Part shown: piece by piece, positions 52,881 to 61,210 of the stretch | Layout of the letters: each line of letters starts with the position of its first letter | Numbering within the stretch: position 1 is the first letter of the stretch | DNA from: an uncultured Bacteroidota bacterium | GTDB lineage: Bacteria; Bacteroidota; Bacteroidia; Flavobacteriales; Flavobacteriaceae | Assembly: GCA_903902795.1 (NCBI GenBank) | Contig: CAIUWH010000040.1 | Coordinates: forward strand, 62,001-126,000 | Reading direction: 5' to 3' | Length of the DNA stretch: 64,000 nucleotides | Notes under the pieces: model-generated | Databases searched by the model: none | What the model saw: the letters and a program-made list of their open reading frames with translations, nothing else | What the model was told of the DNA's origin: nothing | Made by a program: the position numbers and the translations under genes

Positions 52881-53291
52881 ATGCAAGTAACCGTTTCAAG
52901 AAAGGCACATTTTAATTCAGCGCATCGATTGTATCGAAAAGATTGGACCATGGAACAAAACGATGCCGTTTTTGGGAAATGCAACAATCCGAATTTTCAT
53001 GGTCATAATTACGAGCTAATCGTTTCAGTTACGGGTGAAATCGATCCAGAAACTGGTTTTGTTATGGATGTCAAAATACTTTCCGATCTGATTAAAGAAC
53101 ACGTTGAAAACGCCTTTGATCATAAAAACCTGAATTTGGATGTTCCCGAATTTGCAGATTTGAACCCAACTGCCGAAAATATTGCGGTTGTAATTTGGAA
53201 CAAGTTGCGGGTACACATAGATCATAATATGAAATTGGAAGTTGTTTTGTATGAAACACCGCGCAATTTTGTAACCTATAACGGAAACTAA
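52881..53291 (+). CDS. queD: 6-carboxytetrahydropterin synthase / PTPS family (QueD-like)
   Basis: A 136-residue enzyme. The zinc-ligand histidines are in HFNSAHRLY (near residue 13) and NFHGHNYELIV; the catalytic Cys is in GKCNNPNFHGHN; VMDVKILSDLI and FDHKNLNLDV complete the active site. This arrangement, with the K-C-N-N-P-N-x-H-G-H-N-Y loop, is close to both QueD and eukaryotic PTPS. In bacteria the usual role is the second step of queuosine synthesis. The bcp gene begins one base after its stop. Confidence 0.87.
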   Translation: MQVTVSRKAHFNSAHRLYRKDWTMEQNDAVFGKCNNPNFHGHNYELIVSVTGEIDPETGFVMDVKILSDLIKEHVENAFDHKNLNLDVPEFADLNPTAENIAVVIWNKLRVHIDHNMKLEVVLYETPRNFVTYNGN

Positions 53292-53292
53292 G

Positions 53293-53754
53293 ATGGCACT
53301 ACAAGTGGGCGATAAACTACCTAATTTTTCTGCAAAAGACACGAACGGCAACGTTTTTACCTCTCAAGATTACATTGGAAAACAACCACTTGTAATTTAT
53401 TTTTATCCCAAAGATAACACACCTGGTTGCACGGCTCAAGCGTGTAGTTTTAGAGACAATTATGAAGCATTTAAAGAGCTAGGTGCTGAAGTTGTTGGGA
53501 TCAGTTCTGACACGGTTACATCACATTTGAAGTTCAAAAGCAAATTTAATCTTCCTTTTATTTTACTTTCGGATAATGATAAAAAATTGCGAAAACTATT
53601 TGGCGTAGCCAACGATTTTTTAATTGTTCCCGGTCGGCAAACCTTTGTTGTGGATCAACACGGAACCATTATTTTGGTTTTTAATAATATGTCGGGCAAG
53701 ATTCACATTGAAAAAGCCTTGAAAGTTCTTAAAAAAACGCAATCAGCTTCCTAG
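53293..53754 (+). CDS. bcp: Thioredoxin-dependent thiol peroxidase (Bcp/PrxQ)
   Basis: A 153-residue peroxiredoxin. The peroxidatic Cys is in DNTPGCTAQACSFRD (near residue 45), with a second Cys five residues later as in two-cysteine Bcp/PrxQ enzymes. VGISSDTVTSHLKF and FVVDQHGTIILVF are typical of the fold. It reduces hydrogen peroxide and organic peroxides using thioredoxin in the cytoplasm. It is one base downstream of queD and probably co-transcribed. Confidence 0.93.
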   Translation: MALQVGDKLPNFSAKDTNGNVFTSQDYIGKQPLVIYFYPKDNTPGCTAQACSFRDNYEAFKELGAEVVGISSDTVTSHLKFKSKFNLPFILLSDNDKKLRKLFGVANDFLIVPGRQTFVVDQHGTIILVFNNMSGKIHIEKALKVLKKTQSAS

Positions 53755-53782
53755 TTGAAAATATACAATGTCAAATTATAAA

Positions 53783-53817
53783 TTGACAAAATAGTATTTT
53801 TATTTTTTTCATCTTTG
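53783..53817 (+). promoter_or_regulatory. Candidate manA promoter, TTG-N24-CATCTTTG
   Basis: TTG at 53783-53785 and CATCTTTG at 53810-53817 sit 17 bases before the manA ATG. The -7 box has one mismatch to TAnnTTTG and the spacer is one base beyond the usual range. TGTCAA (53769-53774) and TTGACA (53783-53788) form a small dyad overlapping the -33 side. Confidence 0.4.
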
Positions 53818-53834
53818 CACTTTAAATATCTTCC

Positions 53835-54794
53835 ATGAAATTTTATCCCTTGCAATTCCAGCCCATTCTTAAAGACCGAATTTGGGGCGGTACCAAATTA
53901 AAAACCTATTTGAATAAACCCATCATATCTGAAATTACAGGTGAAAGTTGGGAAATTTCTACCGTCGAAAATGACGTTAGTGAAATTGCCAACGGAGTTT
54001 TGAAAGGTAAATCGTTGAATGAGGTATTGAACGAGTATCCCGAAGCTATTTTAGGAACAAAAGTGCATGCACAATTTGGCGCTCAATTTCCATTGCTTTT
54101 TAAATATCTTGACGCCCGTGAAGATTTGTCAATTCAAGTGCATCCGAATGATGATTTGGCCCAAAAACGCCATAATTCTTTTGGGAAAACCGAAATGTGG
54201 TACGTCATGCAAGCTGATGCTGACGCGCGTTTGATTGTTGGTTTTAAAGAAAATTCATCAAAAGAGGAATACCTTCATCATTTGAAAAACAATTCATTAG
54301 TGACACTTTTGGATTCCAAAAACGTTCAAAAAGGCGATGTTTTCTTTTTAAATACAGGTACGGTTCATGCCATTGGCGCCGGAACTGTAATTGCTGAGAT
54401 TCAGCAAACGTCGGATATAACGTATCGTTTGTACGATTTTGACCGTAAAGATGCAAATGGTAATGTACGTGAATTGCATGTGGATTTGGCTTTGGACGCC
54501 ATCAATTACGATAGAGTAGAAGCTGAAAGACTGTATTCGGAAGTTGCTAATTCGTCTAATTTAGTTGCCACTTGCCCGTACTTTACGACGAATATCATTC
54601 CGCTTGACGGGGATATTGAAGTGGTTGCAAATTCAGAAACGTTTAAAGTCTATATGTGTGTAGAAGGAAGTTTCCAATTGGATTTGGAAGATGAAACTTA
54701 TAATTATGTAACGGGAGACACGGTTTTGGTTCCGGCTGAAATGGGTTCGTTTTCTCTTTCGGGCGTAGCTAAAATTTTAGAAATATATATTTAG
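53835..54794 (+). CDS. manA: Mannose-6-phosphate isomerase, class I (ManA-like)
   Basis: A 319-residue cupin enzyme. RIWGGTKLKTYLNK near the N-terminus, the zinc-ligand segment LSIQVHPNDDLAQKRHN (near residue 95), GKTEMWYVMQ, and NTGTVHAIGAGTVIAEIQQT with its Glu and His are all present. It interconverts fructose-6-phosphate and mannose-6-phosphate, the entry to GDP-mannose and GDP-linked sugars used in surface glycans. It is short, as is usual for the Bacillus-type ManA. A weak promoter precedes it. Confidence 0.92.
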   Translation: MKFYPLQFQPILKDRIWGGTKLKTYLNKPIISEITGESWEISTVENDVSEIANGVLKGKSLNEVLNEYPEAILGTKVHAQFGAQFPLLFKYLDAREDLSIQVHPNDDLAQKRHNSFGKTEMWYVMQADADARLIVGFKENSSKEEYLHHLKNNSLVTLLDSKNVQKGDVFFLNTGTVHAIGAGTVIAEIQQTSDITYRLYDFDRKDANGNVRELHVDLALDAINYDRVEAERLYSEVANSSNLVATCPYFTTNIIPLDGDIEVVANSETFKVYMCVEGSFQLDLEDETYNYVTGDTVLVPAEMGSFSLSGVAKILEIYI

Positions 54795-54798
54795 TAGC

Positions 54799-54827
54799 TT
54801 GTTTTCAAAAGATTATATGTAATTTTG
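54799..54827 (+). promoter_or_regulatory. Promoter TTG-N18-TAATTTTG before the 88-residue gene
   Basis: TTG at 54799-54801 and the exact TAnnTTTG match TAATTTTG at 54820-54827 are 18 bases apart, inside the Bacteroidota range. The gene starts at 54853, giving a leader of about 20 bases. Confidence 0.75.
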
Positions 54828-54852
54828 CGCTAAATTTTAAAAATAATAGAAA

Positions 54853-55119
54853 ATGCCAAGTGTAAAAAATTTAAAAAAAGACATCAACTACGTTTTAGGG
54901 GACATTATTGAAGCAGTTTATATCTGTGAAATTACTACTGCTGGAAAACCAACGGATGCAACCAATGCAATTATTGACGAAGCCATCGAGTCGTTCGACG
55001 CTTTAATCACTAAAGTAAATGCAAAAAAAGTAGAAAATAAAAAAGCACATTTTAAGCAAATCAATGCCGAATTAGAACAAACTGCTAATCAATTGGTTGC
55101 TAAAATCAATGCTTTGTAA
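54853..55119 (+). CDS. Hypothetical 88-residue helical protein
   Basis: A small, soluble, mostly helical protein (VKNLKKDINYVLGDIIEAVY, then AIIDEAIESFDALITKVNAK and a lysine-rich C-terminal helix). It has its own well-formed Bacteroidota promoter, which suggests steady expression. It looks like an uncharacterised conserved protein of Flavobacteria, but no domain is recognised. It is followed 78 bases later by the tRNA gene on the same strand. Confidence 0.78.
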   Translation: MPSVKNLKKDINYVLGDIIEAVYICEITTAGKPTDATNAIIDEAIESFDALITKVNAKKVENKKAHFKQINAELEQTANQLVAKINAL

Positions 55120-55151
55120 CATAATAAATGAGTAAAAAAGTGTAAAAATAT

Positions 55152-55182
55152 TTTGGTAAGTTCATTTTCACTATTATATTTG
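55152..55182 (+). promoter_or_regulatory. tRNA-Thr promoter, TTTG-N19-TATATTTG
   Basis: TTTG (55152-55155) and TATATTTG (55175-55182) match both Bacteroidota consensus boxes exactly with a 19-base spacer. Transcription would begin a few bases before the tRNA at 55198. Confidence 0.9.
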
Positions 55183-55197
55183 CACACGTAATGAGTC

Positions 55198-55271
55198 GCC
55201 AGCGTAGCTCAGTTGGCTAGAGCAGCTGATTTGTAATCAGCAGGTCGTGGGTTCGAATCCCTCCGCCGGCT
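55198..55271 (+). tRNA. tRNA-Thr (anticodon TGT)
   Basis: A 74-nt cloverleaf. Acceptor GCCAGCG / CGCCGGC, D-stem GCTC/GAGC, anticodon stem GCTGA/TCAGC with loop TTTGTAA (anticodon TGT, reading ACA), T-loop TTCGAAT, and discriminator T. One A-C mismatch is visible in the acceptor stem (position 4 with 69), and a T-T pair in the T-stem. CCA is not encoded. A perfect promoter and a terminator flank it, so it is a single-gene transcript. Confidence 0.95.
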
Positions 55272-55275
55272 CAAA

Positions 55276-55308
55276 AAAAAACCGTAAGTGAAAACTTGCG
55301 GTTTTTTG
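55276..55308. terminator. Terminator between tRNA-Thr and the DUF4369 gene
   Basis: AACCGTAAGT and ACTTGCGGTT pair over ten positions with one G-T wobble around a four-base loop. There is a T-run after it on the plus strand and an A-run before it, so it can work on both strands. Confidence 0.88.
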
Positions 55309-55326
55309 TTTTAGAAGAGACAGAAA

Positions 55327-56049
55327 CTATTCTTTGTTCTCTACTATTGTTCGTTGCTTGATCAATTCATCTAATTTTTTTCCATACATGGATTTTGCTA
55401 CTTTAGTAGACAATGATTTCTGAATCGTATCTAAATATTTCAAATTGATGTCGTAGATTTCTGCTAAAGCGACATATGGCGCTACCTCGAAGTTTCTATT
55501 GTTAACTGCGAAATTCGTTGTGTATAAATATTTACTTTTCACTATATTTTCTCTTTTGGCTTCTATGGCTTGAATTTTGGTTTGATTGTCTTGTTCTTTT
55601 GAAGCATAGATCCGTTCTCTGATTAATTCCATATCCTGATCAATGTATCGTGAAACCACTTTTTTATATTCCTCATATAATTCGTGGTTTTTCGAGCCAG
55701 TAATTTTGGCATCTGCTGTAAAAAAGTCAAGCGATGTATTGATGGTAATTTTACCTTTTTCGGCAAAGAAAACAATGTTGTTGTCAAGTGAATTACTTAC
55801 GCCGCGGTCTAAAAATAAATACATCATTTCGGGTTCGTCAATGTTCATTTCGCTTTTGAAATTTGAGTCGCCGTTCACGACTATTGTGTCGAGAATTACA
55901 AATGAGGTGTCTTGTATTTTCTGAATATAAAGCGTTCCTTTTTTGAGTCCTTTTACAGTGCCCGAAATTATAAGGTTTTTGTCAGATTTCTTTTCTGCAC
56001 ACGATGCGAAAAGGAGCAAGGTGAAAAGTACGAGTAATTTGTTTGTCAT
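55327..56049 (-). CDS. DUF4369 lipoprotein
   Basis: A 240-residue lipoprotein: signal LLVLFTLLLFASCAEKK with the lipobox Cys near residue 17. The DUF4369 domain follows (IISGTVKGLKKGTLYIQKIQ, near residues 29-48, and FAEKGKITINTSLDFF). In Bacteroidota this domain often precedes a thioredoxin-like domain, but no C-x-x-C motif follows here, and the C-terminal half is helical and charged (SRYIDQDMELIRERIYASKE). It is therefore the short form without a redox partner domain. Probably envelope-located; function unknown. Confidence 0.85.
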   Translation of the reverse strand: MTNKLLVLFTLLLFASCAEKKSDKNLIISGTVKGLKKGTLYIQKIQDTSFVILDTIVVNGDSNFKSEMNIDEPEMMYLFLDRGVSNSLDNNIVFFAEKGKITINTSLDFFTADAKITGSKNHELYEEYKKVVSRYIDQDMELIRERIYASKEQDNQTKIQAIEAKRENIVKSKYLYTTNFAVNNRNFEVAPYVALAEIYDINLKYLDTIQKSLSTKVAKSMYGKKLDELIKQRTIVENKE

Positions 56050-56107
56050 GGGATTTTATTTGGCGCAAAATAAGAAAAAAATTGGCAAAGAAATACTAAT
56101 TGGTGCG

Positions 56108-56133
56108 GATTCATTTTAATAAAAAAGTGAATC
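56108..56133 (-). terminator. Possible hairpin after the alpha/beta hydrolase gene
   Basis: On the minus strand GATTCACTTTT pairs with AAAATGAATC with one bulged base. No T-run follows, so the terminator assignment is weak. Confidence 0.3.
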
Positions 56134-56135
56134 TG

Positions 56136-57074
56136 TTAGTGCAATTGAATAAAATTGGTCATTGCGTCAACTAATTGCTTCATGACGGGTAAATCGGGAT
56201 TGCTGTATGATTTTAGGTTGTCATCATCATTGATGATTTCTTTGAAGATGTGATTCATGTTTTCAATGAGAGCTAACTCCGATTTTGGATTGGCTGTATG
56301 CAATAATTCAGCGTCCTGTGCGGGAACTTGTAGGTCTTTAGTGCCGTTTATGATTAATATCGGGATATTCAATTTTTGAATTTCTTCTTGCGGATTGTAT
56401 TTCATCCATGAAATCAAATACGGCTGCACACTTTCTCTAAAAAGCGACGTCAAAAACGGATTGGTTATTTTAACTGTTTCGCCTCTTTTTAAAGCTGCTA
56501 AAATTACTTTTGAATCCTCTTCTAGAATAGGTCCGTTTTTTGCAATTTGCTCAGCTAAGACCACGTCAATCGGTCGGCCTGGGCCAGCCAATGAAATAAA
56601 TCCATTTGCTTTTGCAGTGTTGGAGGCGACCATTCCTACTAATGAGCCTTCACTGTGCCCAGCAAAGTATATTTTTCCGTACGTGTTTTGTGATTTAAAG
56701 TAGTTGAAAACATCGCAAGCATCCGTTAACAAATCGTCAAACCGAGCTGATTTTTCATCAACTGTTCCCATTTTTAGTTGCTGAAGTATGCGTTTGTCGT
56801 AACTAAATACAGAGGTTTTTTGGTCGGTGATACTTTCGGCCAAAAACTTCAGTGAATTATTGTCACCTGTTGCTTTCTGATTTCCGTTTCGATCCGTTGG
56901 GCCAGAGCCTGCAATAAGAATTACTAAATTGGGCTTTTTTTCTGTATTCTCTGCGTAAAATAGCGTTCCTTTTATCAAGGAATTTACATCAACTTCTGTT
57001 TTTTTTACGTTTTCATTTTGACTATAGCTAAAAGAAAATGTGAGCCAAATAAGTGCGAGAATTAGTTTTTTCAT
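56136..57074 (-). CDS. Secreted alpha/beta hydrolase
   Basis: A 312-residue protein from the ATG at 57074 (the track start is a GTG three codons upstream) with signal peptide KKLILALIWLTFSFSYSQ. The alpha/beta hydrolase fold shows the oxyanion segment LVILIAGSGPTDRNGNQ, the nucleophile elbow IYFAGHSEGSLVGM (Ser near residue 142), a late Asp in INGTKDLQVPAQD and the catalytic His in IENMNHIFKEI. It is probably periplasmic and acts on an ester or peptide; the substrate is unknown. Confidence 0.87.
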   Translation of the reverse strand: MKKLILALIWLTFSFSYSQNENVKKTEVDVNSLIKGTLFYAENTEKKPNLVILIAGSGPTDRNGNQKATGDNNSLKFLAESITDQKTSVFSYDKRILQQLKMGTVDEKSARFDDLLTDACDVFNYFKSQNTYGKIYFAGHSEGSLVGMVASNTAKANGFISLAGPGRPIDVVLAEQIAKNGPILEEDSKVILAALKRGETVKITNPFLTSLFRESVQPYLISWMKYNPQEEIQKLNIPILIINGTKDLQVPAQDAELLHTANPKSELALIENMNHIFKEIINDDDNLKSYSNPDLPVMKQLVDAMTNFIQLH

Positions 57075-57169
57075 AGCGTTCACAAGAAGTTAGTATGTAA
57101 ATTTACGGAAAAATTATACAGACTTAACTTGCGATAGTAAATTCTATTTTAAAAAGGGTATTTTCTTTA

Positions 57170-57198
57170 AAATAAAAGAACTCCTAAAAATAGGAGTT
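57170..57198 (-). terminator. Terminator after the DUF2805 gene
   Basis: AACTCCTA and TAGGAGTT pair exactly around a four-base loop, followed on the minus strand by CTTTTATTTT. It lies just after the minus-strand stop at 57204. Confidence 0.8.
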
Positions 57199-57203
57199 GA
57201 GGT

Positions 57204-57479
57204 TTAATCAAATTTATTTTTAATGTAGTATTTGCCTTCTAAATCGTCAAAGTCGTCATCTGAAAGAGGTTTAGGCTTAGGTTTACTCGCGGTTACTTTT
57301 TTCTTCCAGAGTTCAAAATTATCTTTTGTCAATCGTTTCCGCATGATTTCAGTTACCTCATTTTCAGTAATCCCAAATTCTGCTTTTAAAACTTCAAATG
57401 GTTTTCGTTCTTCTTGAGCCATACTGATCACTCGCTCAATTTGCTCGGTGTCGAGTTCTACTCTTTTACTTTTTTTCAT
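57204..57479 (-). CDS. DUF2805 / TIGR03643 family protein
   Basis: A 91-residue protein from the ATG at 57479; the track start is a TTG. The family pattern is clear: EQIERVISMAQEERKPFEVL, FGITENEVTEIMRKRLT and NFELWKKKVTASKPK. A helix-turn-helix-like middle and the basic region after it suggest nucleic acid contact, but the family has no settled function. The last residues (DDDFDDLEGKYYIKNKF) are an acidic-then-basic tail. A terminator follows. Confidence 0.85.
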   Translation of the reverse strand: MKKSKRVELDTEQIERVISMAQEERKPFEVLKAEFGITENEVTEIMRKRLTKDNFELWKKKVTASKPKPKPLSDDDFDDLEGKYYIKNKFD

Positions 57480-57578
57480 TAGTGAAAAGTACAATTATCG
57501 TTAGATTTATGTTCACATTCAAATGCTATACCAATATTAATAAAAAAAATAATTACTTTTTAAATTGGACGAAAATTT

Positions 57579-58406
57579 TTATTCAATTTTGGGTGAACGT
57601 CCTTTCTGAAAAGGAATCTTCAGTAAATTGGATAATACATTGTGCTCTTTCGGATCCATATGTGTGTCAATTCCGTATCGAATATCTTCTCGGTTCATGT
57701 ACAAAAATGTCCCAAACAATCGATCCCAAACCGAAAAAATATTTCCGTAATTACTATCGGTATAGGGTAATTTGTAATGATGATGAATTTTATGCATATC
57801 GGGAGAGACTATGCAATAACTCATAATTTGATCCAATTTTTTGGGTAACGAAATGTTGGCATGTGTAAATTGAGTCGAAACCACCGACAAGGTTTGATAG
57901 AGAAACACCATCCACATTGGACTTCCAACAACCAAAACTCCGAGAGTTGTGAACGCAAATCGGATCACACTTTCCCCAGGATGATGACGATTCCCTGAAG
58001 TGGTATCGATGTACGTATCGGTATGATGAATCAAGTGAAAACGCCACAAAAACTTTACTTTGTGTTCTACAAAATGCGCAAGATAGGCGCCAAAAAAATC
58101 CAATAGTAGAATTCCAAGTAACGCAAATAACCACGGATTCATTTGAGGCAGCCATTGTAGTAAACCAATTTTTTTGTCATCGACGAAATCAGCAGTTTGG
58201 AGTAAAACAAAAGCCAAGGCAAAATTGATGGCGATGGTGGTGAGTGTAAAAAAAATATTAATACCCGCATGCTGCCATTTGTTGTAGTCAAACTTAAAAA
58301 AGGGAACGGCACTTTCAATAAGCCAAAAGAAGGCAATTCCACCGGCTAGAATTAAACCTCGGTGTAATGAAGGTATTGTTTCAAAATAGGCTATAAGTGT
58401 TTCCAT
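57579..58406 (-). CDS. Sterol desaturase / fatty acid hydroxylase family membrane protein
   Basis: A 275-residue membrane di-iron enzyme with about four helices. Histidine clusters are in LAHFVEHKVKFLWRFHLIHH followed by TDTYIDTTSGNRHHPGE, and IVSPDMHKIHHHYKLP near residue 195, matching the H-x3-H, H-x2-HH pattern of the family. Such enzymes hydroxylate or desaturate lipids or carotenoids. The substrate is not clear; flavobacterial relatives may act on carotenoids or ornithine lipids. It is 16 bases after the alkB gene on the same strand. Confidence 0.87.
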   Translation of the reverse strand: METLIAYFETIPSLHRGLILAGGIAFFWLIESAVPFFKFDYNKWQHAGINIFFTLTTIAINFALAFVLLQTADFVDDKKIGLLQWLPQMNPWLFALLGILLLDFFGAYLAHFVEHKVKFLWRFHLIHHTDTYIDTTSGNRHHPGESVIRFAFTTLGVLVVGSPMWMVFLYQTLSVVSTQFTHANISLPKKLDQIMSYCIVSPDMHKIHHHYKLPYTDSNYGNIFSVWDRLFGTFLYMNREDIRYGIDTHMDPKEHNVLSNLLKIPFQKGRSPKIE

Positions 58407-58422
58407 TTACTTTAGGTTTAAG

Positions 58423-59025
58423 CTATCGAATTATTCGAAAGGTAAGATTAATTCTCGGACCAATGGGTTTGGTTGTTTTCGGAATTTGATGTTTCCAAAA
58501 ATGCTGCGTTTCTCCTTTCATAAGTAGTAAGCTACCGTTTTCAAGGGTCAATTTAATTTTTTCTTCTTTAATAAAATTGTGTTGCAAATGAAATACGCGT
58601 TCTGCCCCGAAACTGACGGACGCAATCGTTGGATTGGTGCCTAGTTCTTTTTCATTGTCGGCATGCCAACCATTACTGTCTTTTCCATCGCGATACAGGT
58701 TGAGTAAAACAGTAGTGAAACTAACGTTGGAAATCTGTTCAATCTCATTCTTAATGTACAGCATCAACGGATTCCATTTATGGGGATGCATGACAATATT
58801 GGAATACGAATACGGTTTGCCTTCGTTACCAAAAAGCGCGGTAAGTCGCGGTTGTGGATGAGTCATCCCAAAAACGGTAATATCATCTTGTTGCCAAGGA
58901 ACCTCAGAAAGTAGTTGTGTGAAGAATACATTCGATTGCTCCTCATCAAAAAAATGAGGATGATATTCAATTTCGGCATTGGGTACAGAAAAAACTACTT
59001 TTTCAGCAGGAAACAGGCTACTCAT
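58423..59025 (-). CDS. alkB: AlkB-like 2-oxoglutarate/Fe(II) dioxygenase
   Basis: A 200-residue enzyme. The Fe(II) ligands H-x-D are in NGWHADNEKELG (near residue 120), the third His is in GETQHFWKHQIPK, and the 2-oxoglutarate-binding arginines are in PRINLTFR. The N-terminal FFDEEQSNVFFTQLLSEVPW resembles AlkB of the ALKBH2/3-like group. It repairs alkylated bases in DNA or RNA by oxidative demethylation. It is followed directly by the hydroxylase gene, with which it may share a transcript. Confidence 0.9.
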   Translation of the reverse strand: MSSLFPAEKVVFSVPNAEIEYHPHFFDEEQSNVFFTQLLSEVPWQQDDITVFGMTHPQPRLTALFGNEGKPYSYSNIVMHPHKWNPLMLYIKNEIEQISNVSFTTVLLNLYRDGKDSNGWHADNEKELGTNPTIASVSFGAERVFHLQHNFIKEEKIKLTLENGSLLLMKGETQHFWKHQIPKTTKPIGPRINLTFRIIR

Positions 59026-59032
59026 TCCACAA

Positions 59033-59066
59033 AAATAAAAAAAAGCGATGAAATTTCACCGCTTTA
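59033..59066 (-). terminator. Terminator after aqpZ
   Basis: On the minus strand AAAGCGGTGA pairs with TCATCGCTTT (one wobble) around AATT, followed by a run of eight T. It lies between the aqpZ stop and the alkB start. Confidence 0.88.
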
Positions 59067-59085
59067 GATTGTCTATTTTACAAGC

Positions 59086-59790
59086 TTATTCTCCTTTTTT
59101 CTGTAGTAACGAACGGTAGATTAAACCACCAAAAGCAGCGCCTCCAATCGGTGCCAACCAAAACAACCAAAGTTGAGACAACGGTTCGCCCAAAGTAATA
59201 ACCGCTTGCGATAGTGATCGCGCAGGGTTTACAGAAGTATTAGTAATCGGTATACTAATTAAATGGATTAAAGTCAATCCCAAACCTATTGCGATTCCAG
59301 CAAATTTACCATTGGCAAAAGTATCGGTCGCTCCTAAAATGATGATGAGGAAAAACATAGTCAAAATAAATTCGGCAAAAAATGCAGATTCAATTGAATA
59401 GCCTTGTGGAGAAAGATCACCGTATCCATTAGTGGCAAAAGCACCTGCTTGGGCGAGGTCAATTACATTTTCTGCTTTGCCCGTCCAAATGAAGTACAAA
59501 ACTCCAGCCGCTGCAATTGCACCTAAACATTGAGAAAGAACATAAGGTAGAATGTCTTTTGGAGCAAAACGTCCTCCAGCCCATAATCCTATTGTAACGG
59601 CAGGATTAAAATGTCCACCTGAAATGTGACCTACTGCGTATGCCATGGTCAATACGGTGAGTCCGAATGCTAAAGAAACGCCTACAAATCCAATTCCAAG
59701 TTCGGGTATGCCCGCAGCAAAAATAGCGCTACCACAACCACCAAATACCAACCAAAAAGTTCCAAAAAATTCAGCAAAAAGTTTTCTCAT
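59086..59790 (-). CDS. aqpZ: Aquaporin Z
   Basis: A 234-residue channel from the ATG at 59790, which places [20 protein letters not shown] at the N-terminus; the track start adds ten residues. Six membrane helices and both NPA loops are present ([13 protein letters not shown] and [14 protein letters not shown]), and the selectivity-filter region is consistent with a water channel. It lets water cross the inner membrane. It follows the DoxX-like gene by 22 bases. Confidence 0.95.
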   Translation of the reverse strand: MRKLFAEFFGTFWLVFGGCGSAIFAAGIPELGIGFVGVSLAFGLTVLTMAYAVGHISGGHFNPAVTIGLWAGGRFAPKDILPYVLSQCLGAIAAAGVLYFIWTGKAENVIDLAQAGAFATNGYGDLSPQGYSIESAFFAEFILTMFFLIIILGATDTFANGKFAGIAIGLGLTLIHLISIPITNTSVNPARSLSQAVITLGEPLSQLWLFWLAPIGGAAFGGLIYRSLLQKKGE

Positions 59791-59812
59791 AATAAAAATT
59801 TTAGTAAAATAG

Positions 59813-60166
59813 TTAAACATATTGATACGCCCAAAAGATGAGCAAAAACTGCAAGGGTAAGCGGATAACCAAAAGCCACAAAGGTATCCCTAACCGGGCT
59901 TTCTTATTAAAAACCATGTAAAGGTTAGATGGGAAAATCAAAAGTAATAAAATAATTATAGAATATGCCGCAACAGACTGATATTTTGGTAGTAACAGAC
60001 TTACACCGAATACTATTTGCAAGAAGCCTGTCATGAAATTAATAAAATCTTTGTAGATAAGAGAATTTGGAATGATCTTAAAATAGATTTCGGGCTTTCT
60101 AAAGTGATTTGCTCCAGCCAAGATATATAGGATAGCCATTAAGACCAAGTGCCAAGTATAGTTCAT
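59813..60166 (-). CDS. DoxX-like small membrane protein
   Basis: A 117-residue protein with four hydrophobic helices, starting at the ATG at 60166 (the track M is a TTG one codon earlier). Helix 1 contains [19 protein letters not shown], a segment seen in DoxX/MauE-type proteins of Bacteroidota, followed by [14 protein letters not shown]. The function is not established for this group. It is probably co-transcribed with aqpZ. Confidence 0.8.
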   Translation of the reverse strand: MNYTWHLVLMAILYILAGANHFRKPEIYFKIIPNSLIYKDFINFMTGFLQIVFGVSLLLPKYQSVAAYSIIILLLLIFPSNLYMVFNKKARLGIPLWLLVIRLPLQFLLIFWAYQYV

Positions 60167-60242
60167 CAACGATTTTTTTACTAAATTAGGAATAAAATCG
60201 AAAGTAAGATACCATTGTAGTAATCATTCTACAACTAATATG

Positions 60243-61142
60243 CTAGCATTTAGAAGGCTTACATTGAATATTCATGATGATAATGGCAAGTAGAATACAT
60301 GCGATTCCGAGCCACTGGATGGATGTTACTTTTTCATTGAGAATGAGGTATGCCATCAAAACTGAGACAGGAAGTTCTAAAGATGAAACTATGCTTCCTA
60401 ATCCTATTCCGGTGCATGGAAATCCAGCATTTAATAGAAGAGGTGGAATAATAGTTCCGAACAAAGCCAAGACGATTCCCCATTTTAAGAAAATATCAAA
60501 ATTGAATGGTGTTGTTTGCGTTAAGATACTGAATACAAAAACGATTACCGCACCACCTAGTAGCATATACAAACTTCGTTGGGCAGAAGATATACCCAAT
60601 CCGATTTTATTGGCAGTAAACATGGTTGTGGTAAAGGAAGCGGCGGCTAAAATTCCCCAAAAAATGCCGCGCCAATCTAAATCAAGGTTGGCTTCGTACA
60701 ATTTGGTGGCGAGAAAAGTTCCGAATAAAACGATAAGAACAGAGATTATTTTTCGAAAGGAAGGCGCTTTCTTATCTAAAAAGTATTCCAACAAAACGCC
60801 CATCCACACCGTTTGCATCAATAATACAATGGCTATAGATACATCGATGTATCGGACACATAAATAGTAAAAAACACTGGTCATTCCCAACGAAGTTCCG
60901 GCTAACATCAGATGAAAAATAGTTTTTGGACTCGCTTTAGTTACATTGCTGTTGGATTTCGCTTTTTGGATAAAATTAATAATGAGTATTCCAATGATTC
61001 CAATAATAAATTGAGAAGAAGTCACTTCTGCAGTGGTAAATTTTTCCTCATAGGCAAGCTTAACAAAAGTAGCCAGCATTCCGTAACTCGTGGCACCTAA
61101 CGCAACTAAGACTACTCCTTTTACGACCTTATTTCCAAACAT
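60243..61142 (-). CDS. EamA/DMT family transporter
   Basis: A 299-residue membrane protein with about ten helices in two EamA repeats (VALGATSYGMLATFVKLAYE near residue 12; IFWGILAAASFTTTMFTANK in the second half). It starts at the ATG at 61142; the track start is a TTG. It probably exports or imports a small metabolite, with no substrate visible. A small dyad (TTGTAG...CTACAA) lies after its stop, between it and the DoxX-like gene. Confidence 0.87.
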   Translation of the reverse strand: MFGNKVVKGVVLVALGATSYGMLATFVKLAYEEKFTTAEVTSSQFIIGIIGILIINFIQKAKSNSNVTKASPKTIFHLMLAGTSLGMTSVFYYLCVRYIDVSIAIVLLMQTVWMGVLLEYFLDKKAPSFRKIISVLIVLFGTFLATKLYEANLDLDWRGIFWGILAAASFTTTMFTANKIGLGISSAQRSLYMLLGGAVIVFVFSILTQTTPFNFDIFLKWGIVLALFGTIIPPLLLNAGFPCTGIGLGSIVSSLELPVSVLMAYLILNEKVTSIQWLGIACILLAIIIMNIQCKPSKC

Positions 61143-61210
61143 TTTATATTTTTTTAAAGCCGACAAAGATACTTTAATCTTTTAATGTTTAGAAGTATAG
61201 TAAGAAGGTT

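Noticed and set aside
53769-53788. TGTCAA-N8-TTGACA as a manA operator
   Set aside because: Short dyad in A/T-rich DNA; no matching site elsewhere in the window to support a regulator.
57790-58342. 121- and 67-residue ORFs within the hydroxylase gene
   Set aside because: Same strand but other frames of a gene with clear histidine motifs; shadows.
60215-60234. TTGTAG...CTACAA dyad after the EamA gene
   Set aside because: Only six base pairs with no T-run; too weak for a terminator or operator claim.
60274-60867. 197-residue plus-strand ORF antisense to the EamA gene
   Set aside because: It mirrors the hydrophobic codons of the EamA gene and shows no domain or start context; a shadow ORF.
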